A DNA stretch of 64,000 bases from Todiramphus chloris collaris (lineage: Eukaryota; Chordata; Aves; Coraciiformes; Alcedinidae): positions 854,400-918,399 of the forward strand of contig JANVCC010000125.1 of NCBI GenBank assembly GCA_025345505.1, written 5' to 3'. Positions 61,341 to 64,000 of the stretch are shown in pieces (within the stretch, counting starts at the first letter, position 1; every line of letters begins with the position of its first letter). The position numbers and the translations under genes are program-made. Below the pieces are notes generated by a model. It was not told the DNA's origin. It was given only the letters and a program-made list of their open reading frames with translations, and searched no databases.

Positions 61341-64000
61341 ATGCCCAACGTGCTCCATGGACACCAACACATGCACACCGAATGCCAGGTGACTTAGGCT
61401 TTCCAGGACTTTCACCACAGGAAATCTATGTGGTCGTTGACCTTAGTGCCACTTCAGAAGCCCTATGGTATCCAACAGAAGCATGGGTACCAACATGGGG
61501 TGTACTTTCTCACCGGTAAGTGCCTTAGAGGATTGTAGGGAAAGGCGCGGATACAAATAAAAGCAAAAGCACATCTCCAAACAGAGGTGTCTGAGTGGGA
61601 CACCTGATGTTCCAGAAGATGGGATGTGCTTGTAACCCACACTTCCTGATGTCAGATGTGTGTACAGCTCTGTGTGTATTTGCATGACTGTGTTTGTGAT
61701 TATCATTTCTTGGAATAAGATACTGAAGGGTAATTAGAGATGTGCAGTTTTATTAACATCTTACAAGTTTCTAACGTTCTGTTGCTGTTATTGATCTTCA
61801 ATGCCTAGTTCACAGATTGTGGGTTAATTAAATGCCATTAACAAATCAAAACTTCCATAAACAAACCAGAACTTCTATAAACAAATCAGAACTTCTGTAA
61901 AGCTGAGTGCATTTAAATTGCACAAAGTGAGCAGTTTTTCCCTGGCACACCAACTGATGGAGGGGCATGCTACTGATCAGAAGAGCAAAACATTGCTCTG
62001 GTGTGGATATTTAGTCCATAGCATCAAACAAACGCTCTGATTTTTATTGTTTATCTGTATTATTTACACTTCTGAAGGAGAAAAACATGAAGGGATAAGA
62101 ATCAAGTTCTCAAACCATGGGAAATGCTTGGAAAGGGTTTTGTTGGTTTGCTTTAATGCAGTCCCTTTTTATTATTTTGCAGCAGGATAACAGAGTTTTT
62201 AACTACACTCAAGATTGTCTGGAATAGACAGCAGTAGAGGTTCTATTTATTCCTCAACAGTGTGCCTCCTCCCAAGAAAATCTAATCCAAGATGTCTGAT
62301 GTTCTCATAACCTTGCCTGGTGAACTGGCAGCGTAAACAGCTCAGTGACGTGAGGGGCAGGTCAGAGGGTAAATTCAGAAAGCATCCATAACTTTTTTTT
62401 GGAAGGAAATCAGTTCCTCATCTGAAAACTCACAAGTGGAGCTCTGTGCCCACACGGTACACTGAAGAGCCGTTCATGCACTCAGTTTGTCTTTTATGAT
62501 AAAGCACACATCCCTACCTTTTCATTTGGAATTCCCACACCGTTCCTTGTCCTTATTGTATCCGGTGGTGACGCTCTCATCAGGGAGCAGAAGATTAGAG
62601 GCTGAACATATGTCACATTTTAAGTTAATAGCTGAGGTCTCTTTAAACAAAGCTGATATGTGTGACTTTCTGTCTCCCTTTGCTTTCGCTTCATACAGTG
62701 CAAAAATATCCAGGATACCCACAGAGCTTTGCTGCGTGTAAGAACTCTGCATTCTGTCAAAATAAATGCAGAGGAATTGTGCAAGCTTCTGAAGGATGAA
62801 TTGGAGCTCTTCTGAGAGCTGTTTTGTTTCTAACCCCTTGATAATTCTCTTAGTGGTTACCAAAGCTCCTAAATGAATGAGAGCTCTACCGAGACGTGTC
62901 AGTATTAGCTGCAGAAAGCATAGGTTTAATCCAGGAATAAGTGGCACCAACCTATATAAGATTCAGAGGTTCTCTAAAGAGCACTAACTAATCTATGAAT
63001 AACTCCACGGGAACTGTATTCTAGAGAGCTGCCAGGGAATCAGCTGAATTGGCTCTCACTCCATTCAAACTGAAATTCTGACAGAGCTATGTGAACTCGA
63101 GAAGCAAAAAAGAATTTAAAATAACCCCAAAACAATGAAAGGAACAACAGGTTAGCTGCTTAATGTTCACATTTCCAGCCTTCTGTCATGTAGCTGCTGC
63201 ACTTCTACTGGGAGGGGGGTGGGTGGAGGAAGGAGGGGCAGAGAAGCTCTCTAGAACAGATGCCAAAATGACATTAGACTTTATGAGATGTCTTGACTCC
63301 CCAGTGGACTCTGACGGTAGTTTTGGAAGAGACCACATCACCATTACCCCGACCTTCTGTCGTTACGTGGAACAGAGTGACTTTGGAAAGTCTTTGAACA
63401 AGATGCTGTATGTTGAATGCTTCTTGACTTGAGAGATTCAAGGTTTCTGTGAGAAAAGCCATAATCCTGTCAATTTTCAGATGCAAGAATCCTGGAGACA
63501 TATGATGGGACTTAGATAATATCCCTGCTTCTGTCAGTGGATGTATTAATGCTGTTTGTTATCTGAAATGCGTTGTCTTTTTTTGTTTTTTTTAAAAGAG
63601 ATGTACAAAGAAAACCCATTTCATTTCTCTTCATTATTTTTTTCCAAGATGGGAATGTGAGATCAGAAGAAGGGTGTAAATTTCCAACAGGGTGTAAAAG
63701 CCAACAGAGCTTTTGTGGTTTATATTACCTGGTTTCTGCCTGTGGAAAGCAACGCTGGTGGGCTGGGTTTTTTTCTGTTCACATTCTACACAACATTTTC
63801 TTGATGAAAACTTCAAAGCATGTTGCACTACAGAAGACTTGGCATCAACATACCACTGAATGTTGAGACTACCTCGTCTAGGGATATCCATCTCTAAAAA
63901 GGAAGGCTGTTTGAATCTATAGTCAATCAAGCAAATGAACAAGTGCATTTAACAAGCAGTAGGAGGATGTTTAATCTACAGTGAAGAAATATAATTTTCA
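61341..64000. other. Unique sequence, no supported gene
   Basis: Contains a 3 x 20 bp tandem repeat (61841-61900). The minus-strand frame 62522-62950 (142 codons) has protein-like composition and is followed by AAAAG then GTAGGG, but a frame of this length is expected by chance in 64 kb and I recognise no family. Nothing else. Confidence 0.5.
61841..61900. repeat. Three-copy 20-bp tandem repeat
   Basis: Units ACAAATC(A/C/G)-type, each with AACTTC and ending TAA, start at 61841, 61861 and 61881, about 85-90% alike. Confidence 0.93.

Noticed and set aside
1-64000. Prokaryotic-type features (operons, CRISPR, riboswitches, insertion sequences)
   Set aside because: Composition, CR1 and LTR content mark vertebrate nuclear DNA. 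No regularly spaced repeat-spacer array or bacterial gene is present.

Overview
The window looks like gene-poor nuclear DNA of a bird. The main evidence is at least twelve pieces of CR1 LINE, the dominant avian retrotransposon, several ending in the CR1 tail octamer ATTCTATG (or ATTCTGTG in one copy). There are also LTR remnants of avian type. The rest is A+T-leaning unique sequence with microsatellites and homopurine tracts. I cannot resolve the bird order. There are no operons, bacterial genes, CRISPR arrays or RNA genes that I can support, and most open reading frames of 60-200 codons here are chance, simple-repeat or transposon frames.

Layout. 1-3670: mostly unique sequence. Its left edge carries the only host-gene signal I rate above chance: a minus-strand exon-like segment (668-805) with good splice sites, a phase-compatible acceptor at 510/511, and a stop codon overlapping an AATAAA signal (479-485). 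3670-15090: unique DNA with CR1 pieces at 3672, 4272, 7075, 9355 and 14445; the last abuts an LTR end (14938-15091). 15092-29016: unique DNA with one CR1 (17990-18478), a TTCC microsatellite and a juxtaposed splice acceptor/donor at 15551-15567 that fits the recursive-splice-site consensus. 29017-29690: a solo-LTR-like element. 29691-38148: unique DNA with an internally deleted CR1 (36700-37034). 38149-46006: three CR1 pieces and a GGGAA microsatellite. 46007-52345: purine arrays (49493-49542 and 50763-51029, the latter holding a 10-N assembly gap), an LTR-type fragment (51236-51420) and a three-copy 56-bp minisatellite (52178-52345). 52346-64000: unique DNA, a second LTR of the 29-kb family (54745-55500), and CR1 pieces at 56975 and 60900.

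How it works together: the repeats are independent insertions. CR1 copies are 5'-truncated, as expected of target-primed reverse transcription; some are diverged, while the 9.4-kb copy and the 18.0/38.2-kb pair look younger. The solid content is repeat annotation. The exon-like segments, the recursive-splice-like site and the donor-bearing minisatellite are hypotheses that RNA or cross-species alignment would settle. I did not find a convincing undescribed system.
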